Origin: Holothuria scabra
Taxonomy: Eukaryota > Echinodermata > Holothuroidea > Aspidochirotida > Holothuriidae
NCBI GenBank assembly: GCA_037179385.1
Contig: CM074195.1
Coordinates: 28,414,222-28,478,221 of the forward strand
Length of the DNA stretch: 64,000 bases
Direction of reading: 5' to 3'
A program made the translations under genes and the position numbers. This document shows positions 11,501 through 26,500 of this stretch, piece by piece. The notes under the pieces are model-generated. The model had not been told where the DNA came from, searched no databases, and was given only the letters and a program-made list of their open reading frames with translations. Each line of letters begins with the position of its first letter. The stretch's first letter is position 1.

Positions 11501-14500
11501 TGCTTTGACTTGACTTTGAGAGATAAAGTTTTGACACAATCCCTACAGTACATCACAAATCAGATGAACATTATACATAGGCCTATTTGTCTCACCACTG
11601 TCTGGTGAGGGGGTGGGGGGGGGGTCAGAGTGTAGGGAATAATTAAGCATTCACATTTTGCATAGCAGTTTTGAAGATTTTGAGGTCTTTCACACATTTT
11701 TTGTGAAAATGCAAGGGTTATGCACACCAAAAGTTGCTACACAATTTTTCATTTGTGTAGCAACTTGGGCTGTTTGTTTAGCAAATTGCAGTGGAATTCT
11801 GGATAAATTATTCCCTGGAGTGTTCATCATTACAATTGAGAAACTTGTGAATTACTTTGATCCTGCTGTAAAATGAACCCAAAACTTTACCATTAAGAAT
11901 GCTGGTTACTAGACTGACACTGTCCCTAGCCACTCAGTCACAACATGGGTAGAATTGCGTTATATATACATCCAACAAATTGCTCGGGGAGCTGAATATT
12001 AATTCCTCCATAATCATTATTCCTTTTGCAAAGAATGTGAGCAATTTACAAAGTTATAGAACGTAGTTTACATAGTTATGTTGTTTTTAATCCTGTGGGG
12101 GAAAAGGATGCATGTCATAACTCCTTATTTGGGGGAAACGCAGTCACCCCATCTGGAAGTACTATACAGACTTATCATAGCAAAAGAAGTATTTAAATTT
12201 TGCTTTACCATTCAAGCCCTAGAGAACAGTCATTTTACAATGCTAAGTAACCACAGATGTAGGGCAAGCCTACAGCTTTTAAATTTCAACATCCTATTGG
12301 GTGGCTAACCAACTGGTCAACTTAAATAAAATTCTGTTCCTTTCAGATCCATTAAAAAAAAATGATTTTATAAAGCCAACAGTTAAAAATTGGCACAGTA
12401 TGAAATTTGGAGTTGACTGTTTGCACAGGAACTCCAAAGCAAAATTGTACAGGTGTTTAATGGACATCTGGCTCATTAAAAATTATATCAACGTGAGCCG
12501 TTTGTTATGCACTGTGGAGATGAAGAGTACAGCATTACAAAAAGAGTATGATGTACGGTACTGTATTAGTACTGTACAGCTAGTACAACACAGAAATGAC
12601 TGCTTTGTTTGCTGTACAGTATATGATTAAAACATTATTTATTAAGTGACATGACATATTGTGTTGTACTGTATGTTTTTTTCCTTAGTGTGGCAGATCT
12701 TTCCAACAGTATCTTATTTCCAGGGAAAGTGTTGTGTTTGTAGAGGCTTTTCACATATAAACATTGTGATACTCCCTGGCAGCCCTGTTGGGGTTAAACT
12801 ACAGTAGTGCGCAAAAGGTCAGCCCACACTTAGTTGACTGTGACCTTTATGCTCTTTGATCAACTAGTTGAACCTTCGGAATTTTCAACTCCATTGAACT
12901 AATAGTTAGTCCTTCCCACTGGTGGGACTTCTTCTTGTCAGATCTTTTGTTTAGAAAGCATTCTCATACCCTCCCTACTTTTCATCACAAGGCTAACAAA
13001 CTGTCCATTTAACAAAATGAAGCCTCAAAGAAAAGAAGGGACTATTTTAATTTAAATACTCAAATTACTTGATCATTAATGAAAAAAAGAAATTCTCCTG
13101 GAGGACACAAAGGCGATCAGGAACACGATGAATGGGTAAAGTTGGTCAACTAGTTGAGGATTAGGAACCATCCTGGATTAACATGACTGACCTGAACTGG
13201 ATTTGTAAGCACGCTTCTATTAAAGTTCCGTAGAGCATCCGCCTCTCATGTGAAAGGCCCGGGTACGATTAGACTTGAGCCAATAGGTTGGAAACTGGGC
13301 TGTGAAACTCTATCTATTGAAGTTCCCTCTGAAAAACTGATGGATCAACTGCACTGGATCAACTTATTTGAAACTCATTTTGCTGAGTTGAAAACGTGCT
13401 GATTTTACTACACTTGACATGTCCAGTGTGCACACGCTGCATGTACAAATCACTGGGCTCACTGTACAGTGTGTTCAACACAGAGCCATGTGTATTTGGG
13501 ATGAATGTCCTCCAGCATGGTGGATCCGTGACATAATTACAAAAAAAAAATTAAGTGCTTTGAGACTTCTTGTGTAAGGCGCTATATAAAAACTTTTATA
13601 TAATTATTATTATCTGTCAACTTCTGTACTTTCGGTGCTATGGCTGAGTGGATAAAGGCGGTGGCATTTGAAGCGATGAAGCTTAGCAACCGGGAGGTTT
13701 GGAGTTCAATTCCTGGCTGTATCAAAGTAAGGTGGGATTTTCATCCAATTGCAATCTATGGTTTTCCTATCTGAACTGGGCTTTCAAAAAAGTACCAAAT
13801 TTGATCCAAATGGTTGAACTAGTTGCCACCCGACTTAAAGTTGTAATTTAAAAGCCAATGGCATCTCCCACATTGGTGGTCGCTTAGCATCCTTAAAAAC
13901 AACTGCCTGATTATTAACCACTGTAGTCCCCACTCAATCACAATTCAAATTGTTGTGGTGGCTTTTCCTTTTAATAAAGCTGAGTTAGTACAAACATACA
14001 GCTTTAATTTTTAATAGATACAATTTGCACAATTTGCAGAGTGTATGTTACTGTACATGTACTTTACTTGTACTACAAGGTCTGTTTGGATAATACAACA
14101 TTGTGTTGCCTTCAGTTCGGTGTCAGTTGCATTGCTGATGCTGTATACTGTAAACCTACAGTATAATATTCAAATTAATCCTACAGTGTTGTGTGTTTCT
14201 ATAACAGGATTTGGGGAAATACATTAGAAAACAAAGTTTGCCGGAAGGGTGCAAAGCATATTGAGTTACAGACTTGCATGTAGTGTAATATGTTTTATAC
14301 TGTAGTCTAATTTACACATTTTAAAGGAGGGTGTGTACATGTATGCACAAATGTCTTTGCAGTGATTAAAGCTACATTTAGCTGTTCAATATTGTTGCTT
14401 CTGCAGACTGTTTGACATGATGACTTGTGTGTACATACAATAAGTAGGCAGCCATGTTCAAGTTGGACACAATGACAGCAGTATTAAAAAGTAAACAATT

Positions 14501-17500
14501 TGTGTGTACCATGTGAAGGGGAAATAATGTCATTTGAAGGATATTATATTAAACTTATCATCACTGGCAGGAAATGGCCCTGCAGTTTTAAACAAAAAAA
14601 AGAAAAAAGAAAAATAGGATGAGGTAGTACTTGAATGGTTTCTGCAAAGGAGGAAGGGTTTAGGAAGGGTTGTACAGTAGGGGAGGGTGCTAATATACTA
14701 GTTAGTTAGGTTGAAAGGGTTTTAAGGGTCACTTCCTAATAATTGGTTTATATTGGACAGGCCACAGTCTTTTTTCAGTTGTGGCTTACTGGCTTGTTTT
14801 ACCTACTCTATTGGTAAAGCTGAGCACCAAGCACAATGGCAAAAGGTTCCAAAAAGGTACGGTATAAACCAGCCAAGAGTTGAACCCCAGACCTCCCGGC
14901 TACATGTCGGATGCTCTAACCACTTGACCATGCAGTCAGTACAGTAGGTGCTAAGAGTAAGAAAGAGGTATATACTGTAATCTATGCCACTTGGATGGGA
15001 CATGTAGCGCTGGGCCATCATTTGACCAACAACCAGTTTTAGGTAAAAATTCTAATTAGCCATATTTCAAATTAAAAATAATGTCATTTGGGTATTTTGA
15101 AAAATGTTCCTGTGGCTGAGAGATATTCTTTTCTCATATTAACAGGTATAGAAGGTCTTAATTTATGGAAGTGAAGAATAGTTTGGCTATGAAGTGTTAG
15201 TACAAGTCCCTCCACAGTTGCTTCCAAGTAACATACTATCTATGTGATTAGTTTTCCGTGTTATTCCCGATTTTTTCCTTTCTTCCACCTTCCCTGCATA
15301 GTTCTTACCAGAGGTTGAAAAATTTTGGATGATGCAAACTCGAATTTGAATGGGGGCCAGGAGGGAGAGAGGTGACAAATTAAATAAACTTATGCGTGTT
15401 TCAATCATATTTCTCTGCCCTCCATGCACAGTCTTCCTTCCCCGTCCCCCACTCCTACAAATACTCAATTCCAAAGTCATAGAACTATTGACAGCTACTG
15501 TACATAAACTCCTTGCTGATACATGTCTGCACAGTACAAATTTACTCAAGTACAAAAATCTATAGAATCTTCATTCTTCTATTTTCACTGTTGATCTGAT
15601 GTGAATATTTACGTACTTTTCATACTGGAAAGAAAAAATTGATTTTGCCCATCTCACGCTCCTGAATTTGTAAATTGCCTTACCACTTCATTATTGGTGC
15701 CAGTCTTCTGCATCCCCATCTTGGAGGCAATTTCTTCGTCATCATACCAAAAGAAGGTAATAAATAACAGCCAGCGTAAAATGGCCCAGTATTCCCTCAG
15801 CTAATGTGAAAAAGTATGACAATATGTGCAAAATGCACCTTAAGAAATTAAATTAAAAGCATCTTGTGTGTGCAGAAATGTCCACACATGTATCAATTGC
15901 TGTGGTATGAATTAACGTGTGCTCTAGTTTCATTAACAGCGTTATTATAATAAAATCAGTTGCTTTAGTTAAGCACTGGTGCTGGTTTCTGGTTATTTAC
16001 AGAAGGGGTTATCTTGCCCACATTGTGTTGATTTTATTTCAGAAAATTTTACTGTAGGGTAAAGTAGATGTAAAATCAACTTATTAAGTGGAGAACTATT
16101 ATTGTACAGTAAGGGAGACTACAGTACTATATGTATTTGCCATGCTAGTTAATTTAATGCAGTAAGCAGTGCAAGGAAATAATATTTTAATTTTGAGAAG
16201 TAAAATTCAGAATAAGTGTCTGTGAACACTAGGATTCTTTGGAATTAAGGGATTCTGAAAGAGTTTAATTTATATTTTATCATAATTTAATTGTATGTCC
16301 TGTGGTTTACATAAACTTTTCAAATTTATTTTTAAGTAATAATTTGTGTCTCTTGCATTGCTTCCAATGGTTGAACTTTTCCATGTTTCCTATAAATGTT
16401 TAGTTCTTAACATTCATGTTTTTGTCACAAGTACCCTATCAGGGTTCAATTCAGGTTAATTAGGTTATCAGATGGCAAATGGTGATGGTTTAATCAGTAC
16501 CATTGCCACTCCTAACTTACTGATTACATTGTAAATCCCACTTAACTGCAGAGACTCTTGGTATAAAGTAAATACCACATTCAGAATGATCACGCTCTAA
16601 CCAGAGTTACAAGTTAAGTAGTTCCACAGAAAACAGAGGCATAATGTAGTTAGTTTGTTTTTAAGGGGGAGTTGCCAGAGTTGCAGGATGTCATGAATAC
16701 ATTTTGCAATCCCTCACCCACTTTCTCTGCCCCTTCCCCTTTTCAGAAAGGTTGTTGAGGGAATGCAGGATATTGTTTCAGAATTCCACTCTTGGTGATG
16801 GGCCAATGGAAAGTGTTTTGTCGCCTTCTTTTGAAAATCTTCAATTATAAGAGGGTCCCTAATTTACAGTTTGGTGCAATGTGCAACATTTCACAAAAAT
16901 CTTCCTTGTTTTATGGAAAGGCTTAACTTATTTCTTGAAAGTGATTAAGATGCCAACAAAATATCTTTTAAAGTAAAAGTTCTTTTTTTTTTTTTATTTC
17001 AGGTTATTGTTATCGTCCAGTTCATTTTGACAACATGGTGAGTATTGCAACGTGAAGGCCTGGTCACATTACAGCAATTTCGGATCGGATTTCACTCTGA
17101 TTTTCGTCAGTTTTACATTAAATCTTATCCATGTTTCGTCAAAAAGAACTAAAATTTGCCAACCTGTGTAGATGTATGAATTGTATTGCAGAACTATGAA
17201 TTGCTAAGTTACACCAATTGTTTAGTGACGTCACATCTGCACACAGCTTTTATCGGATACGCATAGCTTGATTAAAGCTATTTGTCAATGTGACATCATG
17301 AAATCATGAAATAAGTAGTTTATATTTCATTTGCATGGTCCTCCTATACCAATCATATATTTACACAGGTTGATAAATTTTTGTTTTTTTCCGACAATGG
17401 ATGGAGGAGATTTTAACAAGAACACGCAAAAATCGGATTGTACAGTAGTCTGATCCGATATTGCTGAAGTATGTGTGACCTGGGCTTAACAAGATGCCTG

Positions 17501-20500
17501 TTAACTGCCAACATTTAGTGCAGATATGTTGGAAATAGACTCTTTTCTTTTCCAGGGTTTACACCACCAAGAAAAACAATGGTGAAGTCATGAAAAATTT
17601 AAAAATTACTTAAAATTCTGGTAAAGTCTTGAAATTCAGGAAAATTGTGTGAAGTACGGTACTTGAAAACTTTGTTGATGCAAAATATTTTTCCCCCAAA
17701 GATTGTTAAGCAAAGTTTTATTATTTTTCCATGCCCTGGTTGTTTTTGACCTTCAACTCCCTTCCTAAATTTCAACATAACCCGCTTCCCTCCTCTTGAA
17801 TGAGAGTTATAGGTTTGAGCAATTTTCAGTTGTAGTTGCTTTTCCAGTTGTTATGTTTATTGCCACCCACCCAACCCTTCCATTTCTTGATAGCCAACAT
17901 TGAAATGAGAAAGTAGGCTGTTTGCTCCTGCAGGCTTGGGGTAATCGTAATCAGTAATCATAATCGATTGCAATCGATAATACCCATTTTGAAGTACAGT
18001 AGTTGTAATCGCAATCGATTACTTTTGTGAAAATCGCAAAGTAATTGCAATTGTAATCGATTACAGTGGCAAAGTAATCGCTATCGTGGTTTCATTTCTG
18101 ATTACATTGAAGTTGAATTGAACAAAGAAGTTAAGTTACTGAACAATTTTTTCAGTGCTTGGTTCTTCTGTTGGAATGACAAAATTTAATTGTCCCTCTT
18201 TCTTGGATGTTCCAGCTTAAAATGAGTTAGAATTGCATGGGTTCAGTAATCTCTACTTTGGGAGGACTTGGTTCTTCCAGGCTTGGCTAGAGCAATGTCC
18301 ATGGCCTTTTTTCCAGCTGTGGGCACTGGATTGTTTTGCTTACTACATTGTTAATGTGGAAAGAAAATGTAAATACGATTGCAATCATGATTATATTGCA
18401 ATGTAATCCCAATCATAATCAATTACTTTCAATTTTAGCTGTAATCGTAATCATAATCGCAATCATAAAAAAGGAAGTAATCGCAATCGTAATCAATTAC
18501 ATTGAGATGTAATTGCCCAAAGCCTGTGCTCCTGTAACACCATGACAATCAAGTTTTGGTGGGTACTATCAAAACTTGAAAAGTAGGTAAAATGTTTACT
18601 CCATGCCATTATGATCTCAACAAATGGTACAGGACTGTATTTTGTAATTTACTTTTGTAGAGCTTTATTTTTTGATACAGTAGACTAGCATTTGAGGTAC
18701 TGGATGTCTTGCAGCAAGAAGTAGTACATTTCTCCTAGATGGAATGCAGTTCCTAAAATGGATTCATAAAATATGCCATTTTCCATAATTTTCATTTTGT
18801 GTGAAAACCGCAAGAGAGAAAAAGTAAGCAATCGCAATGAGCCGAAAATTGTACCTGAAAAATTGCTAGCAGGTAACATTTTGTGTACGACCAAAAAATT
18901 TTACTGAATTCCAATACTAATGTAGACTCAAATTTGCCTTCATGATGAAAAGTTATCTACAAAGGTGTTCAGTACATTAATATTCATGCAATCTTTTCCA
19001 AGCAACCTAAACCCTGTCATAAAAAAGGCAAAGCTCTCTGTTCCATCCCGTTTTTGTCAAAACTGGTTAAATCTTCAGTGGAGTAATGACACTTTCGTGC
19101 CAAAAGATTTCTGTTAATGTCCATGGTTAATATGTTCTATGGGAGATTGAAAATAGAAGCATTCACTTAAATACACAGTATGAATGCAATGTGCATTGCT
19201 GGTTTTCAACAGGTTTATCACAGCTAGGAAAGGTTATAAAAAGTTGTAAACACTATTTTCTCGTAACGTGCTTGACAAAGAAATTGGTCTTTCTTATAAT
19301 TCATGTTAATCATGTACAAATTATGCATTTAGATTAGTCCTTTGCTTCTTATCTTCAGTCCTTTGCTTCTAATCTTCAGTACAGTTTATTGCTGCAGGTT
19401 TTGAGAAAGTGTCAACCAGTTCACATATGTTCTTTTTTTAAAATATATAAATGTTTACATTTTACCCTTTACTGTTGTTTGGGTCCTTTTGGACCCAGAC
19501 AGAGAGCGTGGCTGTCACCCATCTTTACTGCTTCACGTGGAGCTCAAAACTGCGAGTAGCTACCCGAAAATTCGGCCACAACAAAGAGAGAGACAATAGC
19601 TTAAGGTCACAGGGTCAATAGCCTACGGAAGCTGATGTGAGGCATGCTCTGTCCGCTTTTCCACCCACTCCCGAGGCGCGCAAATATGCCCCGATTTGAG
19701 CACAACGATAAACGGTCAATTTTTTGTGTTGTCATTGAGGTGCAGAAAGTAATGAACTACTGTAGACTCGCAAACAGAAGGCAAGGAAGATTTAGAACAA
19801 ATTTGTGGGGATGAAGTAAAGGGTAAATGTACAGTAATTATTGCAGTCTATGATGCTCCAACTTACCTTGCATGCAATGACTATTGGAGACTTAAATATA
19901 TGGGGGGAAATAAGGGCAGGTTAGGATAGCTTCCAGCAGGAGGTGGTATAGCGCCACCAATTTCATTGCCAGTGATCATTCTGCAAAAAATGGACTGTTC
20001 AAAAATATCTATAGGTGAGGTTAGGGATGCACCGGAACCAAAATTTTGGATCCGGCTGGAACCGGATTTTGCCGGAACCAACTTGAAATCCGGCCAGATT
20101 TTTTCCAGCCGGAACCGGATTTTTGCAATGCAGATGAATAATGTGAAATCCAGAAAAGCAGAGAAACTCTGGGATAGGAGTTTACTGCTTTGTGACGTAA
20201 TGTTTGTGAAGGACTAATGGGAAATGTCTATAAATTTGTCTTCAAGTGTTGTACAAGTGTATTTAACTAAATTTTTTAACCAAAAAATGCAATATATTAG
20301 AAAAAAGGCATGAACAACTGTTCCTGCAGAAGTACAGCAAAACTGTTGCAAAGCAGGGCAAGTAAGAGCTCTTTGTATTTTCCCTCCTTAAAAGAGTATT
20401 TGTAGAGAAAACTCCTGAGGGAATCCTGAAAGTTGTTTTGCATATCAGTTTGTTCTTTTTAAACTAGAGTACATCACCACTTGTTCAAAAAAAATGAATA

Positions 20501-23500
20501 CTTGGCAAAGAGAGTCCTTGGATAGTGATTACTGAATGGAAAGCTCATATGTACTGTAAAAAGACTCAAGGGTTAAGGTTTTTAATTATGCACAGCGCCA
20601 TAGTTTTATACACCATTTCTAGTATTTAAGCATGCCATGATATCAAAAAACTGAAGCACATTTATCATTAATAATTTTTTTGGCAGAGATACTGTGTATC
20701 ACACCTTCTGACAATACGTATAACATGTTTGATAACATATTTAGTGGTCTACCGATTATGCTATAATCAGTAATACTCAATTACCGATTAATTAATTAAA
20801 CAATCGGCCCGATGCCAATTACCGATTATTAGAAAGAGGGAAATCACATGTTTGTACGCGCCCCTTGCTTTGTGCACATCGTGTATACCACAACAAGTTT
20901 AGGATAGAAAATATACTGCGAGTTGTTCCGTTCGTTTCACTAACGGGATATCATTTTTGTAGGGGTAATATTTTCAATTCAAAAGTGAAGATACAAATCA
21001 ACTGTTAATACAATAGAATTGTTTGCAGTCGATGTCATATGCCCTTTGATAATTTAGTTCCAAGGCCAAGATCATGCTCTGTCTAGTTTTCATCCTCCAA
21101 TCATGTCGGAACATTTCCATTCTTTTACTGTACTGGATTGTAGTTACTTTAATGTACTGTACCGTAGCTACTCTCGAGCTCCCGTCGTAAACAACCCCAT
21201 GTAGAGCAATCATAATAATCTTAGCAGTTCTGGGCAGCAAAACAATTGCACCTGATTAATGTATCTTATGGTTCCTTTCAGATATAAATATCCCTGTATA
21301 TTTTTAGCAGTTCTCTCCCAAAACTTATGTCTTGTTTAAAAAGAATCTGCAACTGAAATGCAAGAAAGTCAGATCCCCACATAATCCACATTGGCAGATA
21401 TTTGTGGTGCCGTTTCGTTGTGAATATAGCATGGTACTCGCCCAGCTTCGCTACTGTAGCTGGCTATATAAGCCAGTCTGTTCTGTGCGTATTGTGCAGA
21501 ACAGTTTGTACAGCAACTTATGCAGCGCTTTCTGAGAGACAGCAAGGAATACACCTTGAATGCAATTCTAAATCTAATTTCCGGTAAAACAAACGTGTAT
21601 AGCGGAAAATATCAAACAATCATTCCCATGTCAGGGGTAAAATTTATATGTTTGTGATTATCAATGCATCTCGTTTTGGCGGGAAGTTAATGGATTGAGT
21701 ATTTACAGGGATTGTAACAAAACTAAGAGCACTTTTTCAAGTACATTTAGCCCCTTTTTTCCAGTTTGGGAATAATCGGTGGCAATGATCAGTTGAATGG
21801 CAGAAATTTACCAATGCCGATTATTTACCGATGACGGAATAATCGGCTAGATGTCAATTACTTAACAGATGATCGATCGAACACTAATCATATTGTGTAT
21901 ACTTAAGTGTGTGTGATGAACTATTAGGGACAGAAAACATTAATATTGACCCCATAGGCAACTTTAATTTGTAATGAGTAATGTCTTCTGAAATTCAAGA
22001 TGAAACACATTTCCTGCTTGTACTACACAATTTTAATGGGCAAGTAATGTTAAAAAGTAAAGAAAAGTAAAGTGAAGTGTTCAAGTGTGTATTTTATTGA
22101 CAACCCAATGCAATTAAACTGAAACACTGCCTTGAATGATGTGACTTAGGTACAACTGTAATATGGATTATCCATTTTGTACAGTACTACTGTGCACTGC
22201 AATAGACTTATTTAAATTGCACGAAAGGTCTTTTCATCCATTCAGTTTATTTCACACAGTTGGAGGAATTTGAAGTCATATTTGTTACATGTACATGGAA
22301 ATCAGTTACTTTCATAACTTTGTTGCATGTTTGGTTCAGTCATTTTTAAGGGCTAAATAAAGGTGTTCAAATGTTGTAAACAGTACTGTAACATGCACTG
22401 ATAAGCTATAATCTATGAGCTTTAAATTAATTCTGAGACAGTTACTGCACAGTTTTCATGTTTGTTTGAACTCATGTACATAATGCTACCCAAGTTTACA
22501 GAAAAATCTGGTTCCGGCCGGATTTTTTTTAAATCCGGCCGGAACCGGAACGGATATTTTTTCACTATCCGGCCGGATATCCGGTGCATCCCTAGGTGAG
22601 GTACTATAAGTAGGGCTAAGTATACAAAACAGGTTAGGTTTTGGGTAATTTTGAAATAGTTTGGTAGTAATCGTATCCCAAGAATTTCTCTTGAGAAGCA
22701 TGTAACAGTATTTTTCTCACTGAATTTCAAAATCTGTGAGGAGTAAACTCATTACTTTACATTGGATATATGCAATATTTATTTGCATGAAAAAAAAAGA
22801 AAAAAAAGATGGGAAATATGAGACCTGACTGCTTTTAAAAGTTCTGGAGATACTGAATCAGTTAAGCCCTTAATAGTCATGGAAAAGATACAGAATTTTG
22901 TCATTTTGAATGTGTACAAACCCTGGAGCATTCCTTTAGAAAATCAAGTTTTTAGTTACAAGGGGCATGCCAATCAAGCTAAGCACAAAGGTATTTTCTC
23001 TTAAACTGGTTTGCATTCAAGTCATAGTTGTAGGCTTGGAGAAGGCCTAAATATTTATCCATTTGAAAGTAATTAACACAAAATACTTTGTATCATTGTT
23101 AATCTCTTGTTACTATCTCTTTCTTCCTTTTCCACAGGGCCTTAATAGGAGGATTTGGCAATGCTTTCATGTACATGAATTTAGTCTTAATACTGACAGG
23201 CTTATGGGCAATCGGTGTACCACAGTCAGTGGAGAGTATCGCAATGGTGAGTTTACTTAATATGCCAAAACAGCAGGTATGCAGTCACACGTTTGAATCA
23301 ATTTACATCTTTTTGGAATAGACCTTATGCATCATTGTCACAGCAGTGTCATTTGGAAGGAACCGATGTAACTGGACCAGCCACCGGTAGCCTTCACCTG
23401 GCAAGTTTATTAGACTTAGGAGTATAATCACTTAGTTGACGAATCAGCTGTCTGCATTTGATAAGTAACTTGTACTGAGGCAGTATGAGTTTTCCTCCAA

Positions 23501-26500
23501 AGGACAGACCTTTTTTTTTATTGCTCTGTGATGTCATATGCATAATTATGGATGGAAATCCTTTCTGGGTGTCAGACGATTTGCAGTGCAATTAATATTA
23601 GCATTGGTACCTTAGGCACTCTGTGTGTGTGACAGGACTATGTGTAGACAAGACTATCTTAAGAAGAAAAAAGTAAGTTTTCACTTTGAGGAATTGGGTG
23701 AGAGATTTAGAAGGAGGATGAGGGCATGGATTCATTCGTATCTTTGGCTTGTTTGTATAGCAAACTGCCATGCAATACTTCATAAATTATTCTCTTACAA
23801 TGACATAACATCACATGGGTCCGTGAATTTGCTTAAAAACCATTTTATTTTTACTGTGTCAGCACTTTTCTGGTATAAGTGTCCATCCTGAAAAAGGAAA
23901 ACAACTTCCTGTATAGCATAGATTAAACAGAAGTGTGTAACACTTATTTGTAGAACCATTAGTCATGGAAGCAGGGATGATTTTTATGCAATTGAAATTG
24001 GTTACTGCAAGAATTTGGTTGTCCTCCCAAAAATTTAGTTGTCCTCCATAAAAGACATGTGAAAAGAAGAAAGTTGTGCAATGTGCATTTTGTGGTTTCA
24101 AGACGTTTCTTTTATTTTTATTGCACTGGCTGCTATTTGCATTGCATTAAATCTAGCGTGAAAGTCACTTTATTGAAAATACACACGAAAGGGGAAACCA
24201 TAACGGACAGAAAGACCAAGACAAAAACCTACTGTATACACAGTGAGAACACCCGCATACAGTACACTTAAATGGGCCTAGTCAATGCAGAGCCCCTGCA
24301 GCTTTCTGTTCAATACACCATTTTCAAGAATCTGGACTGAGTGATAGTAATACCCGAAGTAACAGTTGGAGAATCTCCGAGACGACAGAAGTCTGGCCTC
24401 TGTGATCATTGCTAATCTTCCCCCCACCCCCACCCCACATTTTATTTATCACTTGCTCAAGGACGGACAAAAGACATACATTAGGACATGCAGTGAGTTG
24501 TACCGTCAAAATATGGTGCATTAATACTGAACTTGAACGGTAGCCTACATATCACGATTTCTGAAACTCATCCCTTTTGAATCAAAATCTGACAATCGTA
24601 AGCATGAAGTGTCTATTGAATAAAATGCCTTTTTTAAAAGCTTGTTTGTTTCAGCTTTAATAGCGTCTGACAGATTATGCTATAATTGGTAATACAGTAC
24701 CCTCTTACTGATTTTATTTTAGTAAACAATCGGCCCGATGCCGATTATTAGAAAGAGGGAAGTCACCGTGACATGTTTGTCTCTTAAGCCCCTTGCATCT
24801 TGTATATTGTATTACCGTAACCAGTTCAGGGTGGAAAATATTGGGAATCGTTACGAACGGAATATCATTTTTGTATAGGCGTAATATTTTCACTTGAGTC
24901 GATGTCACATGCCCTTTGATAATTTAGCTCTTAAGGCCAACATCATGCTTTGTTTAGTTTCCATCCCCCAATCATGTCGGAAAATTTGCTGTTGTGTTAA
25001 TGTACTGTAGCTACTCTCCCACTTTAATGAACCTGGTGAAGAGCAATCATGATAATCTAGCAATTCTGGGCAACAAAACAAATGTACCAGATTAACATAT
25101 CTTATGGATCCTTCCGGATATAAATATCCCCATATATTGTTAGCAGTTCTTGTCCAAAACTTACGTCTAGTTTAAAAAGAATGTGCAACTGAAATGCATG
25201 CAAGTCTGATCCCTGAAAAATCCACGTATGCAGAGATTTGTGATGCGGTTTCTATGTGAATTTAGCATGGGGCTCGCCCGGCTTGACTAGCCATCTATAT
25301 AAGCATGACAAGTGCGATCGTCGTAACACAAACTCAACGGGAAAACTTGTCTTGAGGCCTGAGTATTTTTACACACTAAATCACATAGGCGAAGGCGCGA
25401 GTTGTGATTGGCTAGCTACTATCAATGCAATTTAACCAATCACGATGCAAGGGCCAATTTAAATTTTGCCATGGATCCTCTGCATATGATGTCACCAAGC
25501 AAAACATGATGCCTTGTTTGGCGGTAAAAAGGGACACGCACGTAAATCTAGTGTATGTGTGGGCCAAGAAGTTTGCTGCACGAGACCACGTGCATTACTG
25601 TTTTCGTTTGCAATGACGTTGTATGACAACATTGCATAAGTCCCACTGTAAATAACATTACAGAAGGAATGCTGGGGATGGCTTAATTTACGCAAGATAG
25701 TAACCACCGAACTTCACAAGATTCTACATGTTAAGTGTACGAAACGTGCACAGATATGTATACAAAGCTTGGGGATTTGAAAATACGGCGAAACACTGCA
25801 GCTAGATAGTCTGTTCTATGTGTTTTGTGCAGAACCATTTGTACAGCAACTCTTATGTGGCGCTTTCTGCCAGATAGCAAGGAATGCACCTTGAATGCAA
25901 TTTTAATTTAAGGTAATACTACCGGGTTAGCGGAAAATATCAAATGGCAGGGGTAAAGTTTATATGTTTTATGTTTGTGATTATCAGTACATCTCGTTTT
26001 GGTGGGCAGTTAAAGGATTGAATATTTACAGGAATTTTAACGAAACTAAGAGCAACTTTCAAGTTGCAAATAATTGGTGGTAAAGATCGGTTGAATGGAG
26101 ATATTTTACCGATGCCAATTATTTACCGATAATGGAATAATTGGCCCGATGCTAATTACATAACAACAAAAACAGGCGAACAGTCCTTTCGAAGAACTTT
26201 TCGCGCTAGCACGTTGAACATAATCCCAGGAGAATGTGTATGAACACGTTCTGTACTGTTCAGCTGAAACAATGATCGTACACGAGGCTGCTTGTTTGGC
26301 GTTGTGCGTACCATGGTCTGCAGGGTTGTTTTGTTCTGGTGTGCTTTTCATGAAGGTACAGATGTGTTTTCATATGCAAGTTCATGAAATGTCAAGATGT
26401 TTTGGTTGCATGGGAGTGTTTGTTGTACGCTTTGTGCCTAAATGTACATTACCAAAGGTAAAATTTAATCGTCCAAAGGACAACCTTAGGTGGTTACTTT

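Larger units (their letters stand above)
8529..14700. other. AGTRAP intron 1, first part
   Basis: Long intron without recognised exons. It contains SINE 3' fragments at about 9640-9715 and 13,220-13,320 and poly-C at about 10,171. An L2/CR1 tail and a second tRNA-like repeat are listed separately. Confidence 0.55.

Noticed and set aside
13637..13726. tRNA-Ser/Leu gene
   Set aside because: Box motifs are good, but acceptor stem pairing fails; a SINE head or pseudogene is more likely.
15187..15555. 122-codon open frame, minus strand
   Set aside because: No recognisable domain; overlaps another frame on the opposite strand, as expected by chance.
20998..21240. 80-codon minus-strand frame within the nested element as a transposase
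   Set aside because: No transposase motif, and the related copy at 24,661 does not keep the frame.
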